The notes under the pieces were generated by a model. It worked only from the letters and a program-made list of their open reading frames with translations. It did no database searches and had not been told where the DNA came from. Shown here piece by piece: positions 35,809-48,491 of a stretch of DNA of 64,000 nucleotides. The number at the start of each line of letters is the position of its first letter. Positions within the stretch are counted from its first letter, which is position 1. Source of the DNA: Casuarius casuarius (lineage: Eukaryota > Chordata > Aves > Casuariiformes > Casuariidae); NCBI GenBank assembly GCA_003342895.1, contig PTFA01000194.1:1584095-1648094 (forward strand), in the 5' to 3' direction. A program made the position numbers and the translations under genes.

Positions 35809-38570
35809 GTAAGTAGTGACTCTATGTCCTCCTGATCGCCCCTAAGGCGCCAGCCTCCACATCTCAATGCTTGCAGATGATCAAGCAGGAGCAAAGCGCG
35901 CTTCTGTTGCATTTGCCCAGGAGGACAGCAAAACGTGAGCTTTGCTGCTGGGATGGCACTCGGCACCCCGGAGAGAGAACAACCTGCCTTACAACTTGGC
36001 ACTTCTACTGGTCCAAGAAAGCCACACAAAGGGGTTTTGTCATAACACTGCCAGGCATATTGATAGTAGGAGAAATTATGCACCATCAAAGGCACTTCAG
36101 GAAATCTCAAAATCTTACACATTTGTCTTAAGCTATATTTCTCTATAGGCTTCCTGTTTGGCCTTAGGTCTGTGACATATGTAAGCACGGACTTCATTTA
36201 CCCTCAGCTCTTTTTTTGATTTGGAAAACATGGTTGTCAAACCTGAACTTTTCACAGGAAATGATGAGTTTTAATACATTTCTTGTTAGAAAAACAAAAA
36301 GCTTCAAAATTGCCAAAAAGGTGTTTTGACGTCTTTTTAAACAGAAGTTCACTGTTTCAGGCTTCACTTAATTTTTTTGTTACAATAATTCAAAAAAAAG
36401 TTTGAAAATACTTTGTTTATTGATTAAAATTAAAATATTTAATTTAAGATGTTTTGGGTTGCAAAAGTTTGTGACTTTCGACTTCCATCCAGTTTCAGGA
36501 TATTTTTTGGTTATAGTATCAAACGTTCTTAAGGGAGGACAAGTCATTTTACCCTCGTGCATTCATACAAGGGTACCCGGGTGAAATATAATGGCCATGA
36601 CATATGGGAAGTGGAATCAGATGATGTAATGGTTTCTTACGGCCTCGGCTTCTATAAATTTGTGAATGACTATGAATTTGCGTAACCTAAATGTGAGACT
36701 GCATTCAGTGATGCCGTTCACATGCATGCAAGTGGTAATGTGTGTCACTTAGAAGAGCCTTCTCATGAATTAAGATGTAACTTAATACAAAGCACAGTAT
36801 TATTCTCTGCTCCCCAATTAGTACACTTATGGGCAAAGGTAGTTGATGTTTATACACTTCTGCCTGAAGAAATTTAAGTTCATATTGCTATTTTTGATTT
36901 TAAGCAGCTAAAACACTTTCATGACATTTTGCAGGCAGAGGAGAATTTCCCACTTGGCCAAAACCCTTCCCTTTTCACATTTGGCCCCATGACTAAATTA
37001 TCTCCCCGTGCCTGCAGAACCGTGAGCAGTGCTGCAATGTCCCGTACTCTGAGCTCTGCGAAACCCAGGTTACACTAAATTTAACTTTAATCCCAGTGCA
37101 GGCAGATCAGAAGAGGGGCTGATTCGTGCAGTGCAGATGCCCACTCTGTCATGCGGAGAAAAAGGAAGTTTCCCACTGTCTAGTTCTCAAGGGCCGTAAC
37201 AGTGGGTAGCTACTCCTCTCCTTCCTTCCTCCTCTAACTATTGAATCAGATTCAGCTGCATTCCCTTGATTACAAAGAAATGTGGATAAAAAGCAGTTCT
37301 GTTGATCACACAGTAATGCCAGTTAATGAACACCAGTGGAGGCAACTTCCTAGACAATTCAATGTCACAACAGTAGAGAACTTCTAAGAGACTCCCATCC
37401 TTTTTCATGCCCTCTCTGCTAGGCACTGCATGGCAAAGGGCAGTGTTGCTCTGCTCCCCATGGGAAACCCATACTGGAAGAGTTAGCTGTCACATCACTT
37501 CTTTGCAAAGAGGCTATAAACAGGACTGAGAGCTTTCTATTTAACGACAAAGTAATTGTTTTTGCACCCAAAGTAGAAGCCCAGTTCTGTTAGACCATAT
37601 GTCCTCCGGATGGAAAATAACCAGCTGTCACTTGGAAGGGAAAAACAGCAACAACCTATGGTCTTCACGACTCGTGTGTGGTATCTCACAAACTTCCTGA
37701 GGACTTCTGGTCTCCTTACCCTTCCACTTCCACTCCCCCTCAGGGATTCCACTGAATCTCTTGTTCCCATTTTAATGCGTGGGAGAGTACAGCCTCACTA
37801 AGAAAGAGTAACCTCCATCCACATTTGCCAAAGTTATTCTGATTTGTGTATACCACTCTGTTCTCCAAGGTTAGCCGGATCTCAGGCAGATCTTTAAGTA
37901 GCTGATCTGTACAAATTAAAGATTATTAGACAGGCTGATGACCAAGTGGGTTCCTGATATAAATGCTGAAATGCAGTGCATGAACGAGTGATTCATACCC
38001 TTCTAACATTACTAGAATCTGAATGCTTTCCCAAAAGGCATTAAAGATCCCCTGTGGATGTCGGCAAGAATTAGGGACTGGAGTCTCCTTGTGCTCTTAA
38101 AAGGAAGGAGCTCGGTTTGACTGATTCAAGGTCAGACAAAACACAGGAAAGAGGATGTAAAATGGTTGGTATCAGCTATTTCTTTACAGAATGGATCCAG
38201 TGCAGGCATAATTAACAGATGTAAATGACTAAGGAGAAGAAAGGGTATTAGCCAATCCTGTTACGGAACCTAGTATTACATCTACTCTTCGGACACTGAG
38301 ACTATATGAGGTCTTGAGAGAAACCATTTAAACTGGACCTTCTCCGAGCTGATCATTTGTTACCTAAATATCTATTTGGTGATGTTTCTGAGCAAGTGTA
38401 TGATGAAGTGTGTATCAGCACTTGGGTGATGATATAGAGGGCTTACGCTCACCCTATCCAACTGTAAGAGCTTGCTCAAGACGTTAGCAGCCAATTCTCC
38501 TGTGATCATTTTCCCGTCAATGGAGAAAGACACCTTCAGAGAGTGATTCAGATCTGCGATGAGCCAAACC

Positions 38571-38629
38571 GATCTCTATCTCCATCTCCTGTCTCCCATC
38601 TATCTCTATCTCCTATCTCCGTCTCCTGT
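38571..38629. repeat. Degenerate TCTATC/TCTCC tandem tract
   Basis: Repeated hexamer-like units, with 'gatctctatctccatctcc' then 'tatctctatctcctatctcc' and 'gtctcc'. It is a degenerate pyrimidine-rich microsatellite. Confidence 0.8.
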
Positions 38630-39752
38630 AGCAAGACAGCTGGACTTCTTATTAGGTATATCAGTCGTTTCTGGCTATTTCTTGTTATATGACAAGGAAG
38701 AAATGTGAGTGCTGGAGCCACTCCAGTCGGGAGTATAAAGAAGTCCCTTGAATGAACAGCTCACCACTGTATACTCCAGTTCTCTCTGGGTTTCACAACA
38801 CTTCTGCTGTTATCAGCTTTTTCATGCATGCCAAACAGAGAAAATATGCTTGAAGATGACAATCTGAAAGTCCTCTTTGCAAGTGCAGAACATCTTTTGC
38901 ATGTTTTTCTGCTCAGAGTCATCTTTGCCTCACAACAAAACCCAACTCAAAAGTTTTGAGTCTGCCTCAAAATATAAACCCCACTTGCCAAAAAATTAAC
39001 ACAAGCAATTAGCATGGCAAGCCAATTTAACAAGTAGATCTATTCATTGCAGTTTAGCCCCACACTCTAGCTGGCAGTGACCCGCACTTCCCGTCTCCTG
39101 CACTTGCCTTCCCTTATGCAGACACTCAGTAGTTATTCAATGGAAACTTCAGACCACGAATGCACACTCTAGCTGCTGGGGAGAGGCTCCCAGACTTGCA
39201 TAAATGTATTTTCCCCCATTTTTCTCAATGCTTGAGTGCTAGTGAGAGGTGCCAGCTGGAAACCTTAAGAGCTGAAAGAGTCTGTATTTTTAAACAAAAC
39301 AAACCTGGTCAGCACCAGTATTTGAATCCTTGGGTTTCTCCTTCCCTCCTGACTCGATGGAGTCACCACTAAGGACCAAGGAGACATTTACCCCCGCTCC
39401 GTCCATACTGCAGGCTCCCTGCCAACGCTGCCCGCAGCTATCTACCTAATGCCACGAGGCACTGTGAACCGAGTGGTAGTTCTCCCCGTAACTGGTGCAA
39501 ACAACCCTTTGGAAGCTGGTTTGCCTGAAATCTCCCTGGAAACACAACCAGAGGGGCAGCAGAAGCCTGCGGGGCACCCTGGGGACACGGCAGAGGAGCA
39601 CTGTGTGGGGGGCACCGGGTTCAGCACCACAGCTACAGTGTGCGGCACCGGGCGGGAGAAGGACCTGGGGTGGCCGAAGACCCGCGCCAGGGAGGGCACT
39701 GCCCTGTGGCCCTCTGCAGGCCCCCTGAGCTGGACGGCTCAGCCCTGAGAAG

Positions 39753-39865
39753 GTCTTTATTCCCGCTGTGCTGATGGGAGGTGGCAAAGGGATGCTGCCC
39801 TCGCCTGACACTGGGTGAGCGAAGGCCGAGAGGTAGCGACTTACCCAACGTCACATCAATAGGCG
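39753..39865 (-). repeat. Possible MIR-type SINE scrap, antisense
   Basis: 'tttattcccgctgtgctgat' and later 'gaggtagcgacttacccaac' plus 'gtcacatcaatagg' resemble antisense MIR ('attatccccattttacagat', then 'gaggttaagtgacttgcccaaggtcaca'). About 40 unmatched bases lie between the two blocks. Weak but in the right order. Confidence 0.4.
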
Positions 39866-42429
39866 GTGGCCTATGTCTGTGTGGCTTTTTCTCTTAAATG
39901 TCTCACTTTAGCTAACACTAATGGAAATAACAAGAGCAGGAGATGTGAATTACGCTGTCGGTGCTGTCAGCCTTGGAGCTACCATGTCCTTAGTTTCTTT
40001 GGAGCTCGGAGGATGGGGTGTAGATATAATGGGTCAGCCTCAGCTAGTGCTTCCACGGTCCTTAGCATGACTGAGCTGTCCTGCCAGCAGTGGCAGCAAG
40101 AAATGGGAGGGAACATTCACAAAACCATTAGCAGAATAAAGAGGGGTTGAGCAGTGTATCTATCCACTGGGTGTTTCCGCTAGAAGTCAATGAGATGAGC
40201 ATAGGTCTGGATGCAGGGCACTTGTCCCAGAAATGCTTAAACAAATCGCCACCACTAAATCCACTGAGCCAGGATACACCAGCAAAAGTACACCAACCAG
40301 CCCCACACTTGGGGCCAACCATGACAGGGATCTGGACACACACAGGAGCAATAGTAGAGACAGGGGCAATAATGCATGAAAATGGGATTTGGCAGAGGTG
40401 GGTTATATCAGCAGGTTACCTTGCAGATGGTTTAATTGAACCAGACCAAACGATCTCCAGCACAGTCCAGCTTTGACCCTTGAAATGTGGGTGTACGGTA
40501 AGGAACAGCTAGGTGAGAGAAACAGCAGTGCATCAATAAATCATTTACGGATGCTGCAAAATGGAGCTATCTCACCAAGCAGAGACCAACAGCACTTGAG
40601 CATAAGGATCTGAGTTCCTTTCACTAACAAATTCCTGAGTGGCAATAGATAAGTTACTATATATTATGACCTATTTATTTTTGTAGCTGTTGGACATACA
40701 TTACTAAAATGAAGGCCCAATTGCTTTAAGCCAAGCACAGTAAAAACCACCCTTGAAAGAATTTTATAACCTGCTTCAGCCCAAGACATAAAAAGGCCCA
40801 GAAATGACAGAGTTGGATTAGAAATGATCAAGTACTGCTATGGTAAAACAAGGCCCATTAAAATGTAACATTCTGATGGAGGTCAAAAATGCATGAAAGG
40901 TGTGTTGTCTGGATAACTGCCGTCCTGAGGATAGGCTGTACCTGTTGGCTCCAACAGGAGCCAACATTCCCAAAGAGATGGCAAGGCTGGGTTACTTTTT
41001 GCCTTGATATATTTAATACAGTGGATGGCAGTAACTGGTTTGACTTGATTGGGTAGCAGAAAGGTAAAATAACTCTCCAGAAGATTATAACCTGATTCCT
41101 TTGTAAAGGAAATAAACCCCCATTACTGCCCTAAACCTCTCCTGCAGTTTCCAATCAGCCTCCATGTCAAAAGAACAGCTTTTATGATGGATCTGGGGCA
41201 TTTATTGCGACAACACAAAACATAAACACTGCCCAACATAAAACAGCTCGAGAGCTCTGATTTCAGGCTAAAGGCAATAAGAGAAGAGAACCTTCCTACG
41301 CCAGGGAAATGAAGACTGATTTAGTGGATTATGGTGGCAGCAAAATGTTTTCACTACAGAGAATCTCATGCCCCTCCCTAGCCCCAAGATCTTGCTATTT
41401 CAATTACCCTGAACTTGCCTCCCTTCACAGGAAAATATACACCTCTTACACACGGAGGAAAGGCCACAACCCAAAGGGAATGACCACCCAGAGCATCCTA
41501 TTACAGCATCAGTCACACCTCTCCTGGGAAAAGATTTGAGATACATGTAATGCTGAACTCCTGTTTGCAAGAGTCCCTAAAGGTCTAGAAGGACATGACT
41601 TACAAAGTGCACTGTGGCACCCGAAGCTGCCAGCTGCGTGCCAACCTGGAACAGTTTAATTTATGCCAGCCAGAATGCTTCCCAGCTTCCTGCAGCTGCC
41701 TGCCCACCTCCGGCTAGAGGTGGCGTTTGGACTCAGGCCTCTCCATCTCTCCTGCTGCAGCTGTGCCACCACGCAGAAAAGCCTGAATCTTCTCTGATCT
41801 GGAGAGGTCCTGTGAACTGGGTTCTCCAGCCCAGAAGTTAAGGCATTACAGGGAAGGGGCACAGGCCAGTCTCCTTCCCTAGGACTGTTTCTGCAGTTGA
41901 CATTGTATAAATTCTGCTAACTAGGGCCAAAACGAGGTCTTTTTCCTCCCCACCAAGCTCTCTACTGAGCTACAGTTTTCCTTGCTCTCTCCTTATTTTC
42001 TGTATGAGACATATTTTCGGTAGGAGGAGAGGAGGACTCTTTCCAGCAGAAGACTACAGTCTGAGAGCTAAGACACTCTCTCATATCCTCTGAAAGGATT
42101 ATGATGGTTTAATCTTCTTGGCCAAAGATGAGACGCAACTAGAATAGCCCTGAATGAGTGATCTAGAACCCAGCTATTACGTGCTTAAGGGCACAGCTCT
42201 TCTCCTGTCCGCAGCTGCCTTTTCGAAGAAACTCCCAGCTACAACAGCGCGTTGGGCAGAGCCTGCTCCTTTTCTCGTTGCTCAGGCGCAGTGTAAGAAC
42301 GCCTCATGGATGGCTGAATCCCCACGGAGAGGAACATGTAATTTGTGGCTCAAGTCCCAGTTTACGTGCATGGTAGTCTTTCTGCTGCCTGGCCCTCCTG
42401 CACCGGGGGGTTTCTCTGCACAGGCAGGA

Positions 42430-42800
42430 GCAGAGCTTTCAGACACCGCGGGAAAATTATAGTCACAAATTGCAGTGCCTCTGAAGTTTAGGAGCCTCCT
42501 AAGGTTAGACTCCAGCTAAGGGGGGTTTCAGGATAGCAACTTCAGACTTAGGAGACTGAGCTCCATCTCCAATATGATTTTTTAATTGGGTCCAGATCCT
42601 CGACACCTCTGCAAACCCAGCCTTTAGCAATAAAAATCCAATTACCCAAGACTGGAAAAAATGTTACACTGAAGCACACACATACTATAAAGCGCACACT
42701 CCACCCTGTTGACTCAGTGGCACTTAAGTAGGTGCTTAAAGTTACAATTCAGGCAGGTGATTTTCTAAACAAGCTAAACTTAGGTGTGCTTGAACACTTG
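42430..42800. repeat. Sauropsid interspersed repeat remnant
   Basis: Three blocks resemble parts of palindromic repeats common in turtle, crocodile and bird genomes. They are 'aagtttaggagcctcctaag' near 42485 with 'agacttaggagactgag' near 42544; 'gggtccagatcctcgac' near 42590; and 'ggcacttaagtaggtgctta' near 42719 with 'gtgcttgaacacttggctga' near 42786. The last block resembles the 'cacttaagca...tgcttaagtgctttgctgaa' arms of that repeat. The family name is uncertain, and so is whether this is one insertion or two. Confidence 0.45.
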
Positions 42801-42989
42801 GCTGAAAAGGGGCATGCACTCCTGCGTCCTGGCCATCTTTCAGCTTCTTCCGCCTGGAAAATGTGCAGCTGTATCAAAGCCCTAATCTGACTATTTTGCT
42901 TTGGGCAGATGTGAGGTCAGCACCTAGCTCCAAGCACAGCATATCGATGCACCCAGACTGCTGCATTTCCCTCTCATGCTAAATGTTGC

Positions 42990-43002
42990 TTTTTTTTTTT
43001 TT
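42990..43002. repeat. Poly-T run (13)
   Basis: Thirteen T followed by 'cctccctcctg'. A simple homopolymer. Confidence 0.9.
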
Positions 43003-43019
43003 CCTCCCTCCTGTAGAAG

Positions 43020-43260
43020 GTGGAAGATGAAAAATAAAGGATGGAAGTGAAAATTGCTAATCTCTAATTTCAGTTTGATAATTTCCTTTGGCCTTTAGAG
43101 TATTAAAATTAAAACACTTTCAGACTGTATTAAAAAAAGGCTGCAACTCTTTGATTGACAACTTTCTTAATAACTTTTTTCTTTTCAGAAGGCATTACAT
43201 TCAGTTAATCTTTAAATGAAGTCAATTACAGCTTCTATCTTTAAGATCAAATGCTCCCTT
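43020..43260. promoter_or_regulatory. Candidate enhancer-like element with PBX/HOX-type site
   Basis: High-complexity AT-rich DNA with 'ctctttgattgacaac' (TGATTGAC at 43152-43159, a PBX/MEIS-HOX-type word). It also has 'gctaatctctaatttcag' near 43056, 'attaaaattaaaac' near 43103 and 'cagttaatctttaaatg' near 43202. Such PBX-plus-TAAT mixtures occur in developmental enhancers. This is inferred from motifs only. Confidence 0.25.
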
Positions 43261-44739
43261 CATCATATGGGGGAGAAAAAAGACACCATTTATACGTACT
43301 TTCTGTCTGGCTTTGGTAACCGATGATATAAAACAGCAAGGGAGAATGTCATGTCTAATAACCCAAGATGATGTGATCAAAACCTTCGGGATACCTTTTC
43401 TTCAGATACCGAAAACACACTTAGAGCCACGTTTCTTTAGTGCAAGACTTCAGAAGCGGGACAGACCCATCAGTCACTTCCATGTGGTGCGGGATCCCTT
43501 TTTATTTCAAGTGACATGGCCAGGCTGCAGCAGCAGACCTCTGTCTGAAGCGGTTTTCCTTACCGCTGTAACAAGTAACACCTACGATGCCTGCAGCGAA
43601 GCGAGGGATTGCAGACACATGGGGCGCTTGCTCTCCACATTTTTTGTCTGCTTTCAATATTTGACAGCGCTTTGTACTGACCACTTTCACTAGAGCTGCT
43701 TGAAGGATTTTCCTAGAGATGCTTTTTTCCCTCAGAAACTGCTCATTCAATGGAATTAAGCCACTTCGTAAGGACGTAAATTCACTTCGCTTTTTGATGG
43801 GAAATCACCAAAGCATTTTGCTCTGATAAGCTCATAATGCCTTGTCTGGACTTTGATAGCGCAGTGATCCAAGTACACAGGAACAATGAAATCCAAATGG
43901 GGCAGGGATTTTTATTTTTTTTTAAACTCTATCAAAACTAAATGTTTCGATCTCCTGAAATGAAATATCACAATAACCTCAAACCTCAGTAGCTCAGGAA
44001 CATGCTGGCTTTTTTAAACAAAAAGCCTGACCAAAAGGAATTCTAGTTTTTCACCCAAGTTTGGGCCAAAATGAAATGCTGCTATTTTCCAGGGAGCTGT
44101 CTGGCCTGTGCAGCAGCTTGCTGAAGTGCCAGCGAGAGGCTCCTGACCACCGCTGAGCTGGGCACCAAACCACAATTTCTCATTCCCTGAAGGAGAGCTC
44201 TAACCATAAGAAGTGACAATGACAGCGGTACAACCAGTAGGGATAGGAAGAAAGCCCTGCTCTTCTCTTTAAATGAGCAGACAGACCGTTGTCACAGGAA
44301 AGGCTTTGGGGTTCCCGATCCCGATGGGACAGAGTGAAACCCCGAAGCTCAGCAAAGGCAGCTCATGCTTCTTAACTACATTCCTGCATTGATTGCAACA
44401 GTTGGACCATTTGTCAAAAAGCATCCCCATGTTCTTCAGGTAACCCCCCTGCTCTTTAAGACTCTTGCTCTAAAATAAACCACTTAAACTGCATGCAAAC
44501 CACTGAATTCTCAGGATGTTTCTGCAGGCATCAATGTGCTTCATCTAATGCACTTTGAATTCACAGCCTGCCAAGGGTTTCCTTCCAGGTGGGGTGACTT
44601 TGCTGTGCGCATTCCCTGTATGGGCAAAGTTTGTGCCTGTATATTTAACGATGCAAGGAACAAGGAAAAAAATCAGGTGAGTTAACAGAGATTGTTTCTC
44701 CACACAGAGCCACCTGCATTGGTTCATCTGTACTGGTTT

Positions 44740-44754
44740 AAAAAAAAAAAAAAA
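44740..44754. repeat. Poly-A run (15)
   Basis: Fifteen A after 'tactggttt'. No retroelement body was recognised. Confidence 0.9.
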
Positions 44755-46099
44755 TCACACCTTTGCTTGAAGAAATACCACTTATGGGGAGTATCATGTC
44801 ATTATGCTTCACAAGCGGTCAGGCACAGGGACAGTTTCTCCAGGGATTCTCCACTGAACACAAGCCCCAGGATTCATTTATTTCAGGCAAGTGGGAGAGG
44901 AACCAAACTCAACATCCTACCCTGAGAGCTGCACCAGACCAGGGCAAAGCAAAGCTTTGGTTTGTGGAGACCAGCCTCTTCCCATGTCCCCAAACTCCCC
45001 AAAACACTCCAAAAATGGGCTAAGGCTACCTCTCCTCTTCCAAAGCAACGTGCTAAGCAGAGCGCCGTCGCTGGCTTTTCTCACCCCCCAGCGCTTGCAG
45101 TCAATGCCACAGGTGAAAGGATGGGGATCTGCAGCCGTATCACTTTGCAAACGGGCTCCTCAGCACAGCCCCTCGCCGAGGCACGTTGTTTTAGTTTCCA
45201 GTAATGCTATCTGATTGGGAACAGGCAGGGCAGCACCTAGGATTAAGGGGGCCCATATGAGCCGTCCCCTTCCCCGCTGTTTCGGTGGGCTTCGGAGCAG
45301 GTGCCCCCTCCTGCCCGCCAGCAGCCCGGTGCCTGGCCGCCAGCCAGTCTGAGGACAGCCCAAAGCAGCTGTCCGGGCTGTGGGGAGGGCCTGGACACTT
45401 GAGTGCGAGGCCACATGTCACCAGGAAGGGCAAACACTGCCGTCGCCTTAGCTCTAATCTGAGATAATTCCCTTTTAGAAACCCGATCGGACTTGTATAC
45501 CCCTGGCGCTGAGAGCCCGGGTGAACCCAGGTGGGGAAGGCGTCTTTCTTTTTGCTTTCTTAGTTAAATCACGGTGGGGTGCAGGGTCGTGGGTTTTTTT
45601 CTGGTAGGAAAACAGAAGACAGAAGTCCATGAAATATTCCAGTGAATTCTGTTTTCCAGCACGTGACTTGGAGGAAACTTGAAAGCATTTAAGCACCTGG
45701 AGCAGACACTTTGCATGCAAGTGTCATCTCCTGAACATAACCATGGACATGAGAGGAGAGACTGGATCCTTTAGAACATGTTTCTCAGTTCACTTGCATG
45801 AGACTCTTTCTAACCTTAACACCTTTGTGGATACTTTTGGGAAATCTGCAGCTTCTAAGAAGGAGAAAAAAGAAAACAACGGGACTTAAAGCCCAACCTT
45901 AACCTCCCTTGAAACTGCTGGAAGCTGATAGAAAGGCATCTGGTGTATTAGACATGAAATGACGTCTGCACATACAAGACCCTTTTTTAAGAGTGAATTA
46001 TTTGACCACTGGCCTAGAGCCATGGGACAGAGTTAATAATCAAACACCACAATGCTTTTAATAGACTCTGTGTAAAATGCCTCCTTTATTCTAACCACA

Positions 46100-46205
46100 A
46101 GTCAGGGGCTGATGCCGGAATCAATAGCGAAGAGCTGGGTGTTTTATAAAGAAGGTCAAATTAGACGATCACTGTGGTCTCTTCAGCTTCAGATTCTATT
46201 AAGGG
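46100..46205 (+). repeat. CR1 LINE 3' tail, sense
   Basis: 'gtcaggggctgatgccggaa' near 46101, then 'tcaatagcg', then 'ggtcaaattagacgatcact' near 46154 and 'ttcagattctatt'. This matches the sense CR1 3' tail in order: 'gttatgggcttgatgcaggaatcactggg', then 'gaggtcagactagatgatcat', then 'ccttaaaatctatgaatc'. It lies on the + strand, opposite to the other CR1 copies here. Old and diverged. Confidence 0.6.
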
Positions 46206-46269
46206 ATGTGAAAGGGAAAACATGAGTAGCCATTACTGAGAGAAACACAGAACATTTGCCCTACTTTTG

Positions 46270-46475
46270 CCTCTGCAAGTGCAAAGGACTTTAAAAACAT
46301 CAGAGAGTGCACTGGGACATCAGCAGTAAGTGCTGGCTATGGAAATTACTGTCCTCCTTCAGGAGTCAAGCCAGCTGTGGTAGAAAAGCTACATAACTCA
46401 TGTGAAGTCAAAAACAAGTCTAGTGACAAGATTTGAATCCACAAAGTCGAGGCTCCTACGACTTGCTCTCCTGTG
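46270..46475 (-). repeat. MIR-type SINE, antisense, near full length
   Basis: The + strand reads 'cagcagtaagtgctggctat', 'aaattactgtcctcc', 'gctacataactcatgtgaag', 'gtctagtgacaagatttgaa' and 'gaggctcctacgac'. In order this is the reverse complement of MIR: tail '...agtaagtgct', core '...ttaagtaacttgcccaaggtc', then 'agccgggatttgaacc', then 'tctgactcc'. The SINE's sense strand is minus. It is one of the clearest SINE fossils in the window, although heavily substituted. Confidence 0.65.
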
Positions 46476-46984
46476 ATGGGCTCAGGAACAGATTGCAGAT
46501 TAAGAAGTTAAGGCAGGGAAAACCGTGTCCTATTTGCAAAATCTAGGATGAAATAGCATCATCAAGAAGGGTTTCAGGACACAGGGATGAGACCCTGTAT
46601 TCCTGACCTTACAATAGTTTTTCTGCCTCCCTATAACAGTTTTCACACCATGCTCTGCAGACCACTTCTGACCAACACGAGAACAGCTGCATCCTTGATT
46701 TCAAGCACACACAGTAAAGACACAGATCCACATCAGTGAAAACAAGGAACACCACAAGGCCAATGTTGCTTTTCACGTAAGCAATTTTTGTGGCTGCTAA
46801 TCTATGTTATTTGACAGTGACTAGAGAGGGGGAGTGCAATCACAGGGCAGAGTGCTGTCCCTGACATCATTTCTCTGAGAAGATAGCAACGTTTGAGAAT
46901 TCCTGATCGAAAAAATAAATGGCAGTTGGCATCCCTTCCACCACTCTAAACTTCTCCCCCCAGGAGAGTGAAAGTCTGTTGTTG

Positions 46985-47365
46985 CAGAATCACAGAGACA
47001 TTGGCTGGAGGGGATAGCTGGAGAGAGCTTTCTAGCAAGACTATTGCCAACAGCAGAGCAGGTCAGCTGTGGCCTCATCTAGCCAAACCTAGCAGTTAGA
47101 TCAAGTCAGATCTCCAAGGGTGGATAACCCCTTACTCTCTAGGTACCTGTTCCAGTCCACATTACCCAATGAAAATGTTTTCCAAATGACATTCTGACTT
47201 CTGGAAGACTCAATTTTTGGCATTACTCCTTGTCATGTCACCTCCCGCTGCTGCATTGAAGAAGAGCTTGGCTCTGACATCTTTGAAACTGCCCTTCCAG
47301 TAGTTGTAAATTGTTATTAAATTGCCCTTCAGCAGCCTCTTCACTTATCTCAATAATACAGAGAC
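46985..47365 (-). repeat. CR1 LINE 3' region, antisense, avian type
   Basis: The + strand starts 'gcagaatcacagagacattg' near 46984, like the reverse complement of the CR1 tail 'agaatcatagaatcattagg'. It continues with 'ggtacctgttccagtccac' near 47142, 'tactccttgtcatgtcacc' near 47225, 'gagcttggctctgacatctt' near 47264 and 'ctgcccttccagtagttgta' near 47290. It ends with 'attgcccttcagcagcctct'. These blocks appear in the same order in avian CR1 3' ends ('gcaacctgttccagtg', 'ccccttgtcctatcac', 'cttaaagtatttgtag', 'gcccctcagccgtctcttc'). The sense strand is minus. The copy is truncated as usual for CR1. Confidence 0.75.
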
Positions 47366-48491
47366 TCCCTTTAAAGAGCACTGGTTGTGTAAATAGAGGC
47401 TGATGGTGGAGCACTTCCGAACTGGCAGCTGAGCCCTAGTTCTCCAGCGGTTCACAATGCCGATGAGCTGGTGAGCACCAGCATTCCCCTCTGACACACG
47501 TGAACAAGCTTTTTTGGTGAGAGAACTGCAGTGATGGCCAAATGTCACTATTAAGTGGGATATGTAAGATGGGTAGGTTTGGGTCTCAATCTGCAAGAAG
47601 TCACTTTATGCCTCATGAACCTCTAAGATTATTGTCCTACTCTGGACACTGGGAGCAGACATTGCTGTCCAAAAGGCAGTCTGAAAGCCAGATTCTGACT
47701 TCTTTTGAAAGAAAACTTCATTTTTTTTCCTGGGCTAGTCCCCTCACAGTCATTTCCATTTGGGCATCTTTTACAGTGTGCACAGAGGCTCTGCCTGCAG
47801 GATATACATGTTTTATGAGCACAGAGCAATTATATACTGACTAATACCGACAGCAGACTGCTAGGAGTAACATGCCGAGAGGCCAGGCATTGACATCCTC
47901 ACCACCCCCAAAGAGATGCTCACCGAGTCTTTGCTGGCCAAGTGACTGTCAGTTGGGTGGAGAAGTGTTGGCTTCCAGTGCTCTGGGAAACAGGCTGATC
48001 TTAGATCTTCTTGAATTGCCATCTTCCAATTCCCTGCTTTTTTCTTGGAATTTTTATACACCCTCATGTAAGTATTTTTCTCCTGAGTCCCTCTGTTGCT
48101 AACCATTACTATCTCAACAACTACACTGCTGTAGTTTTTACTTTTTTTTCTTCTTCTTTTCTCTTGCATGGCTTTGGCTCACAGAGCCTCCCACAGTTCA
48201 ACAGCAGTCTTCTCTAATGCTAAGCCAGGGTCACACAGCTTCTCTACACCAAAACTCATCCTGGGATCCCAGAGAGCTGGATCTCGGCAAGGGTCTACAA
48301 CAGGCTGCTTCCCACTTGGCCTCTGGTGTGCTGAAGCTTTACGGCTTCCACAGCCAGGGGAGATGAGGTCTCCGTACCCATTGCAGGCCCTGCGTGAGGA
48401 CAACTTATTTTATTTAGTTACCCCCTGTGGACGTATGGCAGAGGTCATGGCTGAGCCCCAAGTGAATGAGGGAGATTTCAGCAGGGCGCAT

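Larger units (their letters stand above)
35815..42425. other. Unique non-coding sequence
   Basis: No gene or confident transposon was recognised apart from a weak MIR-like scrap near 39.8 kb. AT-rich stretches lie at 36200-36480 and 36860-36910. The pyrimidine repeat at 38571-38629 is listed separately. The CpG-moderate stretch 39430-39750 carries overlapping open frames on both strands and no recognisable protein. Confidence 0.5.
42805..46095. other. Unique non-coding sequence
   Basis: No gene is recognised. Poly-T and poly-A runs and a candidate regulatory stretch at 43020-43260 are listed separately. A moderately CpG-rich part lies at about 45060-45440, with overlapping open frames on both strands and no known protein. 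Confidence 0.5.

Noticed and set aside
43313..43693. 126-codon open frame on the plus strand
   Set aside because: Starts close to an acceptor-like 'ttttttcttttcag' (near 43190), but stops lie between and no family is recognised.
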